From: a bacterium
Lineage (GTDB): Bacteria > Chloroflexota > Dormibacteria > Aeolococcales > Bog-877
DNA length: 19,933 bases
Direction of reading: 5' to 3'
Assembly (NCBI GenBank): GCA_021844355.1
Contig: JAKBTP010000165.1
Coordinates: 1 to 19,933 of the forward strand
The notes under the pieces were generated by a model. The model made no database searches. It worked only from the letters and a program-made list of their open reading frames with translations, and was not told the origin of the DNA. The position numbers and the translations under genes are program-made. Numbering within the stretch: the first letter of the stretch is position 1; each line of letters starts with the position of its first letter. Below, piece after piece: positions 1 through 7,648 of this stretch.

Positions 1-174
1 TTGCGGAACGCCGTCCTGAAGTGCTCCATCCGTCCCTGCCGTAGCGAATCCCACTACCGTCGGGAGGCCGTACCACCCAGCGGACCAGCGCAGTTTAGCC
101 GCTGCGGAGGTCAGGATAGGGGCGCAAAGGAGGATCGGAGCATAGCTGTAACAGCTTTGCCACCGAGCCCCAGC
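1..174. other. Left-edge non-coding stretch downstream of rny
   Basis: No gene is supported here. The minus strand has an ATG at 27-29 that opens a nine-codon reading frame running off the window edge (MEHFRTAFR). It could be the start of the next gene after rny, but there is no clear ribosome binding site and too little sequence to judge. An inverted repeat (CAGCGG near 88, CCGCTG near 108) and a short palindrome at 144-156 are present. Neither is followed by a T tract in either direction, so I do not call a terminator. Confidence 0.3.
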
Positions 175-1707
175 CTACTTGGCGTAGTCGACCGAGCGGG
201 TCTCCCGCACCACGGTCACCTTGATGGTCCCGGGGTAGCTCATCTCGCTCTCGATCCGTCGGGCCACCTCGCGGGCCAGGACCACGGCGGCGTCATCGGT
301 GATCCGCTCGGGGCGGACCAGGATCCTCACCTCTCTACCGGCTTGGATGGCGAAGGAGCGCTCCACACCGTCGAAGCCATTGGCGATCTCCTCCAGCTTC
401 TCCAGCCGCTTGATGTAGCTGGCCAGGGTCTCTCGCCGGGCTCCGGGCCTGGAGGCGGAGATGGCGTCGGCACTGAGGATGATGAAGGCGAGCACGGTGC
501 TCGGCTCAACGTCGTAGTGGTGGCACTGCACCGCGTCCACCACGTCCCGGTGCCGCCCCAGGCGGCGGAGAATCTCCCCGCCGATCACGGCATGGGATCC
601 CTCCACCTCGTGATCCACGGCCTTGCCGATGTCGTGCAGGAGGCCCGCCTCCTTCGCCAGATGCTCGTCGGCGCCGATCTCGGCGGCGATCATCCCGGAC
701 AGGAAGCCCACCTCCTTGCAGTGGGCCAGGACGTTCTGGCCGTAGCTGTACCGGAACCGCAGCGTGCCCACCAGCTTGACCAACTCGGGGTGCATGCCCT
801 GCAGACCCAGCTCGAAGAGCGCCCTCTCGCCCTCCTCCGCGATGCGGGCCGCCACCTCCTCCCTCGACTTGGCGGCCACCTCCTCGATGCGGGTTGGATG
901 GATCCGGCCATCCGACAGCAGCTTGGTCAACGTGACTCGAGCGACCTCCCGGCGCACCGGATCGAACCCGCTGAGGACCACCGTCTCCGGGGTGTCATCG
1001 ATGATCAGGTCAACGCCCAGGGCGGCCTCCAGGGCCCGGATGTTCCGGCCCTCCCGGCCGATGATCCGCCCCTTCACCTCGTCGTTGGGCAGCGGGACCA
1101 CGGACACCGAGCTCTCGCCGGTCTGATCGGCGGCATGGCGCTGGATGCTGGTGACCAGCACCTCTCTGGCCCGCTCATCCGCTTCGGCCTTGGCCTCACC
1201 GATGGCGTGGCGGATGCGCTCCGCCTTCTCGGCGATCAGCTCGCGATCGAGGGCGGCCAGCAGCTCCTGCCGGGCCTCATCCCGTCCTAGTCCGGCGACC
1301 CGCTCCAGCTCCACCTCGGCCCCTCGCCGCAGCGCCTCGACCTCCTCCCGGGCCGCCTCCAGTGACTTCGCCTCGCTGGTGACCGCCTCGCTGCGTTGAA
1401 GCAGGTCCTGCTGCTGTCGGTCCAGCTGCTCTTCCCGCTGCAGGTTGCGCTGCTCCTGGCGGGTGACCTCCATGCGCCGGACGCTGAGCTCTTCCTCCAG
1501 CTCGGTCCGGAGCTTGAGCGCTTCGGCCTGAGCCTCCAGCTCCACCGCCTTGCGATGGGCCTCGAGCTCCCGGCGCGCTGCCCTTATCTCCTCCAGCTCG
1601 GCAGTGCCCTTCAGCGTCTGCCGGCGCGAAAGCGAGATCGCGTACGCGACGGCTCCGATGGCGATCAGTGCCAGGACGACCGCCAGCCCCACCAGCAAGG
1701 TGGTCAT
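175..1707 (-). CDS. rny: Ribonuclease Y (membrane-anchored endoribonuclease)
   Basis: RNase Y starts mRNA decay by endonucleolytic cleavage at the inner face of the membrane. The 510-residue protein has the full family layout. A single hydrophobic anchor lies at about residues 2-25. A long charged coiled coil rich in E, R, A and Q runs from about 30 to 190. A KH domain follows with GRIIGREGRNIRALE near 213-227. The HD domain has its metal-binding His-Asp pair at about 358-359 in GLLHDIGKAVDHE, followed by ADAISASRPGAR. The usual length is about 510-520. I chose the ATG at 1707 because GAGGT lies 8 bases upstream; an in-frame TTG two codons earlier sits too close to that site. It is the last gene of the recA-side block, separated from recA by about 150 bases that include a possible own promoter. 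PNPase and RNase J, its usual partners, are in the same window. Confidence 0.97.
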   Translation of the reverse strand: MTTLLVGLAVVLALIAIGAVAYAISLSRRQTLKGTAELEEIRAARRELEAHRKAVELEAQAEALKLRTELEEELSVRRMEVTRQEQRNLQREEQLDRQQQDLLQRSEAVTSEAKSLEAAREEVEALRRGAEVELERVAGLGRDEARQELLAALDRELIAEKAERIRHAIGEAKAEADERAREVLVTSIQRHAADQTGESSVSVVPLPNDEVKGRIIGREGRNIRALEAALGVDLIIDDTPETVVLSGFDPVRREVARVTLTKLLSDGRIHPTRIEEVAAKSREEVAARIAEEGERALFELGLQGMHPELVKLVGTLRFRYSYGQNVLAHCKEVGFLSGMIAAEIGADEHLAKEAGLLHDIGKAVDHEVEGSHAVIGGEILRRLGRHRDVVDAVQCHHYDVEPSTVLAFIILSADAISASRPGARRETLASYIKRLEKLEEIANGFDGVERSFAIQAGREVRILVRPERITDDAAVVLAREVARRIESEMSYPGTIKVTVVRETRSVDYAK

Positions 1708-1810
1708 TGCCAATTACCTCACAGTGCCGGCGGGAGCGCGGCGGCGGCCCTCCCCGGCATGAATCCCGCGTCTGGCGCAGGGACGTAGAGATCTAAGGAA
1801 ACCTGAAGGG

Positions 1811-1816
1811 ATTCTA
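1811..1816 (-). promoter_or_regulatory. Possible rny promoter, -10 hexamer TAGAAT
   Basis: In the 153 bases between the recA stop and the rny ATG, the minus strand carries TAGAAT, one mismatch from the consensus -10. The same hexamer precedes tRNA-Ser(GGA) in this window. No good -35 box is visible at 16-18 bases. If used, it would give rny its own transcript with a leader of about 100 bases. GC-rich hairpin sequence lies between recA and this hexamer (GCCC-TTCA-GGGC near 1837-1848), but without a U tract. Confidence 0.35.
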
Positions 1817-1860
1817 GCGCCTGCGGCCCGCCCTGAAGGGCCCCCGGAGGGCTCTCCTGA

Positions 1861-2973
1861 CTAGGCCAGGGCGGCCTCCTCCCCAGTGCCCACTTCGGAA
1901 GGCATGGCGACCGGCTCACCAAGCACCGCCTGGCGCACCTTGCGGGCGATCTCCGCGGTCAGTTCGGGATTGCCCTTGAGCAACTCCCGCACGTTCTCCC
2001 GCCCCTGCCCCAGGCGCGTCTCGCCATAGCTGAACCAGGCCCCGCTCTTGTCGACCACGCCAGCCTCGATGGCCCCGTCCAGGACGCTCCCCTCCCACGA
2101 GATCCCCTCGTTGTACAGGAGGTCGAGCTCGGTCGCCCTGAAGGGTGCGGCGACCTTGTTCTTCACCACCCGCACCTTGACCCGGCTGCCGATCACGTCC
2201 ATCCCCTGCTTCAGAGAATCGATCCGGCGGATGTCGAGGCGCACGGAGGCGTAGAACTTGAGTGCCCGCCCGCCGGAGGTCACCTCGGGGTTGCCGAACA
2301 TCACCCCGACCTTTTCCCGCAGCTGGTTGATGAAGATCACCACACAGTTGGAGCGGCTGATGGCCCCGGTGAGCTTGCGCATGGCCTGGGACATGAGCCT
2401 GGCCTGGAGGCCGACGTGGCTGTCCCCCATCTCTCCGTCGATCTCGGCCTTGGGGACCAGGGCGGCCACCGAGTCCACGACCACCACATCCACGGCCTGG
2501 CTCCGCACCAGCGCCTCCACGATCTCCAGCGCCTGCTCCCCGGTGTCCGGTTGGGAGATCAGAAGGTCGTCGGTGTTGACCCCTATCCGGGCGGCGTAGG
2601 CGGGGTCGAGGGCGTGCTCGGCATCGATGAAGGCGGCGACCCCTCCCAGCCGCTGGGCCTCAGCGATCACATGCAGGCTGAGGCTGGTCTTCCCGGAGGA
2701 CTCAGGACCGAAGATCTCCACGATCCTTCCCCTGGGGATCCCCCCCACGCCCAGCGCCAGGTCCAAGGTCAGAGCCCCCGTGGAGATCACCTCGACACCG
2801 CGGGCGGCGGCAGCGTCCCCGAGGCGCATGATCGCACCCTTCCCGTAGCTGCGCTCGATCTGGGCCAGTGCGCTGCTAAGCGCCCGCTCCCTCTCAGTGG
2901 TCAAACGGGCCTCCTTCCGGTCAGTGAGGAATGGGGCGTCGACGTGCCCTTGGAGCTCGAGTGTAGCGCTCAT
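1861..2973 (-). CDS. recA: Recombinase RecA
   Basis: RecA forms the ATP-dependent filament on single-stranded DNA that drives homologous pairing and triggers LexA self-cleavage. From the ATG at 2973 the protein is 370 residues. Walker A GPESSGKT is at 89-96 and the Walker B strand VVVVDSVAALVP at 163-174. The L1 region (EMGDSHVGLQARLMSQAMRK) runs to about 200, and the L2 region FINQLREKVGVMFGNPEVTSGG to about 235. The start is uncertain. The frame opens at a GTG (3042) inside pncC. The ATG at 2973 has GGAGA 8 bases upstream. A TTG at 2904 has a stronger AAGGAGG 5 bases upstream and gives 347 residues, matching the E. coli N-terminus; the ATG form is about 20 residues longer. A LexA-type site lies 29 bases before the ATG, so SOS induction is likely. 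Downstream of pncC, as in many bacteria where cinA precedes recA. Confidence 0.97.
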   Translation of the reverse strand: MSATLELQGHVDAPFLTDRKEARLTTERERALSSALAQIERSYGKGAIMRLGDAAAARGVEVISTGALTLDLALGVGGIPRGRIVEIFGPESSGKTSLSLHVIAEAQRLGGVAAFIDAEHALDPAYAARIGVNTDDLLISQPDTGEQALEIVEALVRSQAVDVVVVDSVAALVPKAEIDGEMGDSHVGLQARLMSQAMRKLTGAISRSNCVVIFINQLREKVGVMFGNPEVTSGGRALKFYASVRLDIRRIDSLKQGMDVIGSRVKVRVVKNKVAAPFRATELDLLYNEGISWEGSVLDGAIEAGVVDKSGAWFSYGETRLGQGRENVRELLKGNPELTAEIARKVRQAVLGEPVAMPSEVGTGEEAALA

Positions 2974-3001
2974 CTGCAGTGTCTCCAATGAGGGGCGGGT
3001 A

Positions 3002-3013
3002 GAACTAGTGTTC
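3002..3013 (-). promoter_or_regulatory. LexA-type SOS operator upstream of recA
   Basis: GAACTAGTGTTC matches the Gram-positive SOS box core GAAC-N4-GTTC exactly in both half sites. It lies in the only non-coding gap between pncC and recA. On the minus strand TACACT (3017-3022), a four-of-six match to a -10 box, sits just upstream, so LexA bound here would cover the likely transcription start. The site match is seen directly; LexA control follows from family knowledge. No lexA gene lies in this window. Confidence 0.8.
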
Positions 3014-3031
3014 GGTAGTGTACCACCGTCT

Positions 3032-3544
3032 TCAGCCTTCACGGGGGGCAGCCGTCGCCGGCAGGTGGTCGATCAGCAGCTGGAGCGCCAGAGCGGCCGC
3101 CGCGTGCCGATTTCCCTCTCTGCCTAGGTCGTCTGTCAGCCTCTCGCAGCGGGTTCCCTCAGGAGAGGCGAGGGCGACGTAGACCAGCCCGGGCGGCTTG
3201 AGCTCCGAGTGCCCCGGGCCAGCCACGCCGGTGATGCCCACCCCCAGCTGGGCGCCCAGGGTCCTGCGCACACCCCTGGCCATCGCCACTGCCACCTCTT
3301 CGCTCACCGCGCCCACCTGCTCCAGAAGGTCCGCCGGGACCCCCAGTTGGGACACCTTGACCTGGTCGGAGTAGGCCACTATCCCCCCCAGGAAGGCGGC
3401 CGAGGCCCCGGGGACCGAGGTTAGGAGGGCAGCGAGCAGCCCCCCGGTGCAGGACTCGGCTGTGGCGATCGGAGTGGCAGGAGGCAGCCCAGCCCGGCGC
3501 ACCACCTCCCGAGCCAGCCCCGCTGTGCCGGTCTGGGTGGACAT
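3032..3544 (-). CDS. pncC: PncC-type nicotinamide-nucleotide amidohydrolase (CinA C-terminal domain)
   Basis: Members of this family hydrolyse nicotinamide mononucleotide to nicotinate mononucleotide and ammonia, returning pyridine nucleotide to NAD synthesis. The 170-residue protein is a stand-alone CinA C-terminal domain. It has AESCTGGLLAALLT at about 28-41 (the conserved Ser-Cys-Thr-Gly-Gly with the nucleophilic serine), GGIVAYSDQVKVSQLGV at about 53-69, and VGITGVAGPG near 102-111. There is no N-terminal MoaB-like domain as found in full-length CinA, so competence or ADP-ribose pyrophosphatase roles should not be assumed. The ATG at 3544 is 25 bases after the yajQ stop, with no strong ribosome binding site. 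It keeps the common position just before recA. Confidence 0.92.
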   Translation of the reverse strand: MSTQTGTAGLAREVVRRAGLPPATPIATAESCTGGLLAALLTSVPGASAAFLGGIVAYSDQVKVSQLGVPADLLEQVGAVSEEVAVAMARGVRRTLGAQLGVGITGVAGPGHSELKPPGLVYVALASPEGTRCERLTDDLGREGNRHAAAALALQLLIDHLPATAAPREG

Positions 3545-3569
3545 ATGCGGCCGGGGGCGGGGCGCCGCC

Positions 3570-4064
3570 TCAGCGGTAGTTGGTGAACTGCAGAGGTAGC
3601 GGCAGGTCCAGCTCCCGCAGGTCGTGGATGACCGCCTGCAGGGTGTCCTTGTCGCGGCTCACCACGCGGAGCTCGTCGCCCTGGATGCGGACCTGCACCT
3701 TGGGATGGGCGGACTTGATCCTCTTGCTGAGGTCCCGGGCCGAGTCCTCGTCGATACCCTTCTGGATGGCCAGGGAGAGGCGCACGTTGCCCTTGGCCGC
3801 GGGCTCGGGCTTGCCCGGACGGATGATCTTGAGCGAGAGGTTGCGGCGGACGAGCTTGCTCTTGAGCACGTCCAGCACAGCATCGGCCCGGCCCTCGGAT
3901 GCCGCCAGGATCACGATCTCCTTGTCCTGGAGGTCGATCTCGGCGACCACTCCCTTGAAGTCGTAGCGGGTGGAGATCTCCCGCCTCGCCTGCTCGACGG
4001 CGTTCACCAGCTCCTGGCGATCGAAGTCTGATACCACGTCGAAGGAGTGCTCAGTGGCGGCCAT
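3570..4064 (-). CDS. yajQ: YajQ family nucleotide-binding protein (UPF0234)
   Basis: YajQ-family proteins have two ferredoxin-like halves and bind RNA or nucleotides; some members bind cyclic di-GMP. The molecular role is not settled. The 164-residue length matches E. coli YajQ (about 163). The family hallmark is at the N-terminus: SFDVVSDFDRQELVNAVEQA followed by RREISTRYDFKG. KGNVRLSLAIQKGIDEDSAR lies mid-protein, and the end is LPLQFTNYR. The ATG at 4064 starts 16 bases after the ftsK stop, so it is probably cotranscribed with ftsK and pncC. No unusual features. Confidence 0.95.
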   Translation of the reverse strand: MAATEHSFDVVSDFDRQELVNAVEQARREISTRYDFKGVVAEIDLQDKEIVILAASEGRADAVLDVLKSKLVRRNLSLKIIRPGKPEPAAKGNVRLSLAIQKGIDEDSARDLSKRIKSAHPKVQVRIQGDELRVVSRDKDTLQAVIHDLRELDLPLPLQFTNYR

Positions 4065-4080
4065 GCCACAAGGGTAGCGG

Positions 4081-6333
4081 CTACTCGTCCCCTTCGCCGG
4101 AGTCCAGGAGCTGCTCCAGCTCGGCCAGGGTCATCAGCACCTCCCGCGACTTGCTCCCCTCGTATGGGCCCACGACCCGGGCCTCCGCCAGCTGGTCGAC
4201 GAGGCGCGCCGCGCGGGTGTAGCCCACCTGAAGCCGGCGCTGTAGTAGGGATGTGGCTGCCCGGCCCTCCCCGATGACGATCCTGCCGGCGCGCTCGAAG
4301 AGGGGATCCCGGCGAGCGGCGCCGTCCGCCGGGACCGGGCCCAGCGCAGCCGCCTGGAGGATCTCCTCCTGGTAAGCGGGGGTTCCCTGCGCCTTCCACC
4401 AGCCGATCAGCTGGTCCAGCTCGCGGTCGGAAACGTAGGCACCCTGAAGCCTGGTCGCCTTGCCAGCATCGATGGGGAGGTAGAGCATGTCGCCCCTGCC
4501 CAGGAGCTTCTCTGCCCCCATCTCGTCCAGGATCACCCGGGAATCCACCCCGCTGCTCACGGCGAAGGCCACCCGTGAGGGGATGTTGGCCTTGATGAGC
4601 CCGGTGATGATGTCGGCGGACGGGCGCTGGGTGGCCACGATGAGGTGGATCCCGACCGCCCTCGCCAGCTGGGCGATCCGGCAGATGAGGTCCTCGATCT
4701 CGCTGGCGGCCACCATCATGAGGTCCGCCAGCTCGTCGATCACGATCACGATCTTGGGCAGGGGACGGAGGCCCAGCTGCGGCGCCCGCTCGTTGAACAC
4801 GGTGATGTTGCGCGCCCCGTTGCCAGCGAAGAGCTTGTAGCGCTGCTCCATCTCCACCACGGCCCAGCGAAGCGAGGCGACCGCCCCTTCGGGCTCGACC
4901 ACTACGGGGACCAGGAGATGGGGCAGGCCGGCGAAGTTGCTGAGCTCCACCCTCTTGGGGTCGACCAGGATCAGCCTCAGGTCGCGGGGGGTGGACTGGA
5001 GAAGGAGGCCGGCCAGGACCGCGTTGATGCACACGCTCTTCCCCGACCCCGTGGCTCCGGCGATGAGGAGGTGGGGCATGGCCGCGAGGTCGCCCAGCAC
5101 CGGGCGCCCGCTGACGTCCGCCCCCAGGGCGACCGACAGACCGCTCTTCATCTCATGGAACGACGGAGCCTGGACCACCTCCTTGAGGGTCACCAGCTGC
5201 GCCGCCTTGTTCGGCACCTCGATCCCGATGGCTGACTTGCCGGGGATGGGGGCCTGGATGCGGATGGGCGCGGCCAGCGCCAGGGAGAGGTCCGTCTGGT
5301 ATGCGAGCACCCGGCGGACCGGCACCCCCGACCCCGGCTGGAGCTCGTACTGGGTGACGGTGGGGCCGGCGTTGACGCCCATGACCTTGGACTCGACCCC
5401 GAAATTGGCCAGCGTGGCCTCGATGGTCTTGATCCGGCTCCGGATCTCGTCTCGCAGCCGCTCCCGCTTCCCCTGCGCAGAATCCAGAAGGTCCAGGCTG
5501 GGGACCACCCAGCTCGGCTCGGGCCCCTCCGGGTCGTCCTCCATGTCCACGGGTGGTGGCACGGGCAGAGGAGCGGTCGCCGGAGTGCCGGTGGGTTCCG
5601 ACTCCACCTCCAGCTCCTCGAAGATCCGCTGGAAGGGCTCCGGCGGGAGGACCGGGCTGTCCACCGGCGGACCCTCCGGCTCGGGGACCGCCAGCTGAAG
5701 GTCAAGTGGCGTGGGTGCGGGGGCCGGCAGGGAGGCAACCGGTGCCGGGGCACCGGGGGCGAAGAGCGACCCCAGGAATCGGGAGGCACCGCGCAGGGCG
5801 GCTCCGGAGATCCGCGACGGTGCGAGGTCGAGGGCCACCACCAGGCCCGCGAGTCCGAGGGCTCCCAGGGCCACCAGCGTGGCCGGCGCCCCCACGACCA
5901 TGGCGGCGCGGGGCCCGATCGCGCGCCCCACGGCCCCTCCATAGCTGGCGCCGCTGACCGCCGCCATGGAGATGGCCGCAAGGCAGCTCACGGTGAGCGC
6001 CGCCAGCACGGTACCCAAGCTCCGCCTGGGTCCCCGGCTGGCCAGCATCGCCAGCCCCGCCCCGATCAGCGCCAGCCCCACAATCCAGCCGCCGATGCCC
6101 ACCGCCGCGGACACCGCACGGGCGAAGGCGTGGGCGAACGGCGCCTGGGGGAAGCCCAAGAGGATGACTCCGATCACCCCCAGCGCCAGGGTGCCGATGC
6201 CGGAGAGCTCGCGCCTCTGGCCGGGAGTCAGACGGGGCGCCGCGGGTGCGGCCCTGGTGGATCTCGCCGGCCGCCTGGTGCGGGTCCGGGAGCCCCCCGA
6301 CCGGGGTGGCGTCCGGCGCCTTGTCGTCGCCAT
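4081..6333 (-). CDS. ftsK: DNA translocase FtsK/SpoIIIE
   Basis: This ATP-driven double-stranded DNA pump clears chromosome ends from the closing septum and, where XerCD/dif is present, helps resolve dimers. The 750-residue protein begins with an Arg/Pro-rich cytoplasmic tail (1-45). About four hydrophobic membrane segments follow between 46 and 168, then an acidic, proline-rich linker (190-280). The alpha domain spans about 290-390. The beta motor has Walker A GATGSGKS at 426-433, LVDPKRVELSNF at 456-467, Walker B IVIVIDELADLMM from 528, and ATQRPSADIITG at 567-578. The C-terminal gamma winged helix (about 685-745) contains TSLLQRRLQVGYTRAARLVDQL. The size is closer to SpoIIIE than to E. coli FtsK with its long linker. 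The ATG at 6333 has GAGGGA about 8 bases upstream. It keeps the SpoIIIE position between rnj and cinA-recA known from Bacillus. Confidence 0.97.
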   Translation of the reverse strand: MATTRRRTPPRSGGSRTRTRRPARSTRAAPAAPRLTPGQRRELSGIGTLALGVIGVILLGFPQAPFAHAFARAVSAAVGIGGWIVGLALIGAGLAMLASRGPRRSLGTVLAALTVSCLAAISMAAVSGASYGGAVGRAIGPRAAMVVGAPATLVALGALGLAGLVVALDLAPSRISGAALRGASRFLGSLFAPGAPAPVASLPAPAPTPLDLQLAVPEPEGPPVDSPVLPPEPFQRIFEELEVESEPTGTPATAPLPVPPPVDMEDDPEGPEPSWVVPSLDLLDSAQGKRERLRDEIRSRIKTIEATLANFGVESKVMGVNAGPTVTQYELQPGSGVPVRRVLAYQTDLSLALAAPIRIQAPIPGKSAIGIEVPNKAAQLVTLKEVVQAPSFHEMKSGLSVALGADVSGRPVLGDLAAMPHLLIAGATGSGKSVCINAVLAGLLLQSTPRDLRLILVDPKRVELSNFAGLPHLLVPVVVEPEGAVASLRWAVVEMEQRYKLFAGNGARNITVFNERAPQLGLRPLPKIVIVIDELADLMMVAASEIEDLICRIAQLARAVGIHLIVATQRPSADIITGLIKANIPSRVAFAVSSGVDSRVILDEMGAEKLLGRGDMLYLPIDAGKATRLQGAYVSDRELDQLIGWWKAQGTPAYQEEILQAAALGPVPADGAARRDPLFERAGRIVIGEGRAATSLLQRRLQVGYTRAARLVDQLAEARVVGPYEGSKSREVLMTLAELEQLLDSGEGDE

Positions 6334-6448
6334 GTATGAGGTCCCTCGCCCTGGGGCGGCGCTGATGGGTCGTGAACTGAGAAGCCGCCCGCAGGCCGCA
6401 GTCTAGCAGCCGGCTCGCACATCTGCTCGGCAATCGGCGGCCGGCACT

Positions 6449-7648
6449 TCAGAAGTGGGTGAGACGCCACCAGAGGGAGGGAGGCGGCAGGGCGGAGCGG
6501 AGCCTGAGCCACGTGGTGCCCACCGGCCCGGCGGCAGACCGGACCTCGATCTCGGCCGCCGCCGCCCCCCGGCTGAGCACCGGCCCAAGGTGAAGGCGCC
6601 GTAGCCGGATCTGCAGAGCCAGGCCCGGCCATCCGACCACTTCAACGACGGGGCTTGGCCGGAGCGGGACCGCCGGGTGCCAGCCCGAGACCAGCTCGGG
6701 GACCGCTGACGGCACCGCCCGAAGGGTGAAGCGGGGCACCGCGGACTCCAGGAGGCGCACCGCCGCGACCTCGGCCAGCCTGACCGCGCTGATGGGCCCG
6801 CCGGGAGCGCCGAGGACGGCCGCGGTCACCACCTGCTCCCTCCCCCCCACCCGATCTCGCGCGGCTGCGACGAAGCAGCCCCCGGAAGAGGAGGTCCAGC
6901 CAGTCTTCAGCCCCACCACTCCGGCCTGACCCAGGACATAGTCATAGTTGTGCACCACCCCGGCCACCGGCAGGGTGGCAGAGGACATGCCGGCCACCGC
7001 GGCCAGCGCCGGCTGGGCCATCACCGCGGCGGCCAGCCGAAGCAGGTCGGACGCGGTGCTCGAGCTTCCCGGGTCCAGCCCGCTGCTGTCGGCAAAGGTG
7101 GTGTGGCGCATTCCCAGGGCCCGGGCCTCCTGGTTCATCTGGACCACGAAGGCGGGCACCGAACCGGCCTCCCAATCGGCGAGGACCCGCGCCAGGTTGT
7201 CCGCCGAGGGGACCAGGAGGCCCTCCAGCAGCTGCTGCTCGGTCAGGGTCTCCCCCGCACGGACCGCGACCACGGAGTCTCCCGCCGCCAGCTCTTGGAC
7301 GTAGAGGGCTTGGTCCGCCTGGGTGAGCGGCACCTCGGGGCCGGACTGCCCGGGAGCCAGCGGATGCGCGAGAACCACCACCAGGGCGGTCATCAGCTTG
7401 GTCACGCTGGCGATCGGGACAGGGGTCTGCGCGCCCGAGGTGGCCACCACCCCGACCCCGTCAACGCCCAGCGCCGCCTGCCCGAAGGTGGGCCAGGCGG
7501 GCGTCAGGGGTGGACCCGGGAACACATAGGTTGAGGGGATCGCCCCCGCGATCCGGGGCTCCGGGAGAGGCCGCCACGCCTGGACCCCGGCGAACCCCAG
7601 GAGCGCCGCCAACGGAACGGCCGCGAGGAGGATCGGGCGGCGGTTCAC
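6449..7648 (-). CDS. D-alanyl-D-alanine carboxypeptidase, peptidase S11 family
   Basis: A penicillin-binding-protein-type serine carboxypeptidase that would trim the terminal D-Ala from peptidoglycan stem peptides outside the membrane. The 399-residue protein starts at a GTG overlapping the rnj stop by four bases (GTGA). It opens with NRRP and a hydrophobic stretch to about residue 24, a signal peptide or anchor. The SxxK motif is S81-V-T-K84 (PIASVTKLMTAL). KTG is at 248-250 (GLKTGWTSSSGG). The SxN motif reads PSADN at 147-151, so the third position is Asp rather than Asn, with Asn next. ADSSGLDPGSSSTASDL (186-202) is typical of the DacA group. The C-terminal region is weakly conserved and ends in a hydrophobic tail. 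The long frame upstream inside rnj is a shadow. The link to rnj is an operon feature, not a known pathway. Confidence 0.93.
   Translation of the reverse strand: MNRRPILLAAVPLAALLGFAGVQAWRPLPEPRIAGAIPSTYVFPGPPLTPAWPTFGQAALGVDGVGVVATSGAQTPVPIASVTKLMTALVVVLAHPLAPGQSGPEVPLTQADQALYVQELAAGDSVVAVRAGETLTEQQLLEGLLVPSADNLARVLADWEAGSVPAFVVQMNQEARALGMRHTTFADSSGLDPGSSSTASDLLRLAAAVMAQPALAAVAGMSSATLPVAGVVHNYDYVLGQAGVVGLKTGWTSSSGGCFVAAARDRVGGREQVVTAAVLGAPGGPISAVRLAEVAAVRLLESAVPRFTLRAVPSAVPELVSGWHPAVPLRPSPVVEVVGWPGLALQIRLRRLHLGPVLSRGAAAAEIEVRSAAGPVGTTWLRLRSALPPPSLWWRLTHF

Noticed and set aside
144..156. Palindrome AGCTGT-A-ACAGCT downstream of rny as a terminator
   Set aside because: A one-base loop cannot fold, the remaining stem is four pairs, and no T tract follows on the minus strand.
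1..1290. Long plus-strand open frame opposite rny (429 codons)
   Set aside because: It is antisense to a complete RNase Y gene, has no recognisable motif, and consists of His/Gly/Leu-rich sequence typical of the reverse frame of GC-rich coding DNA.
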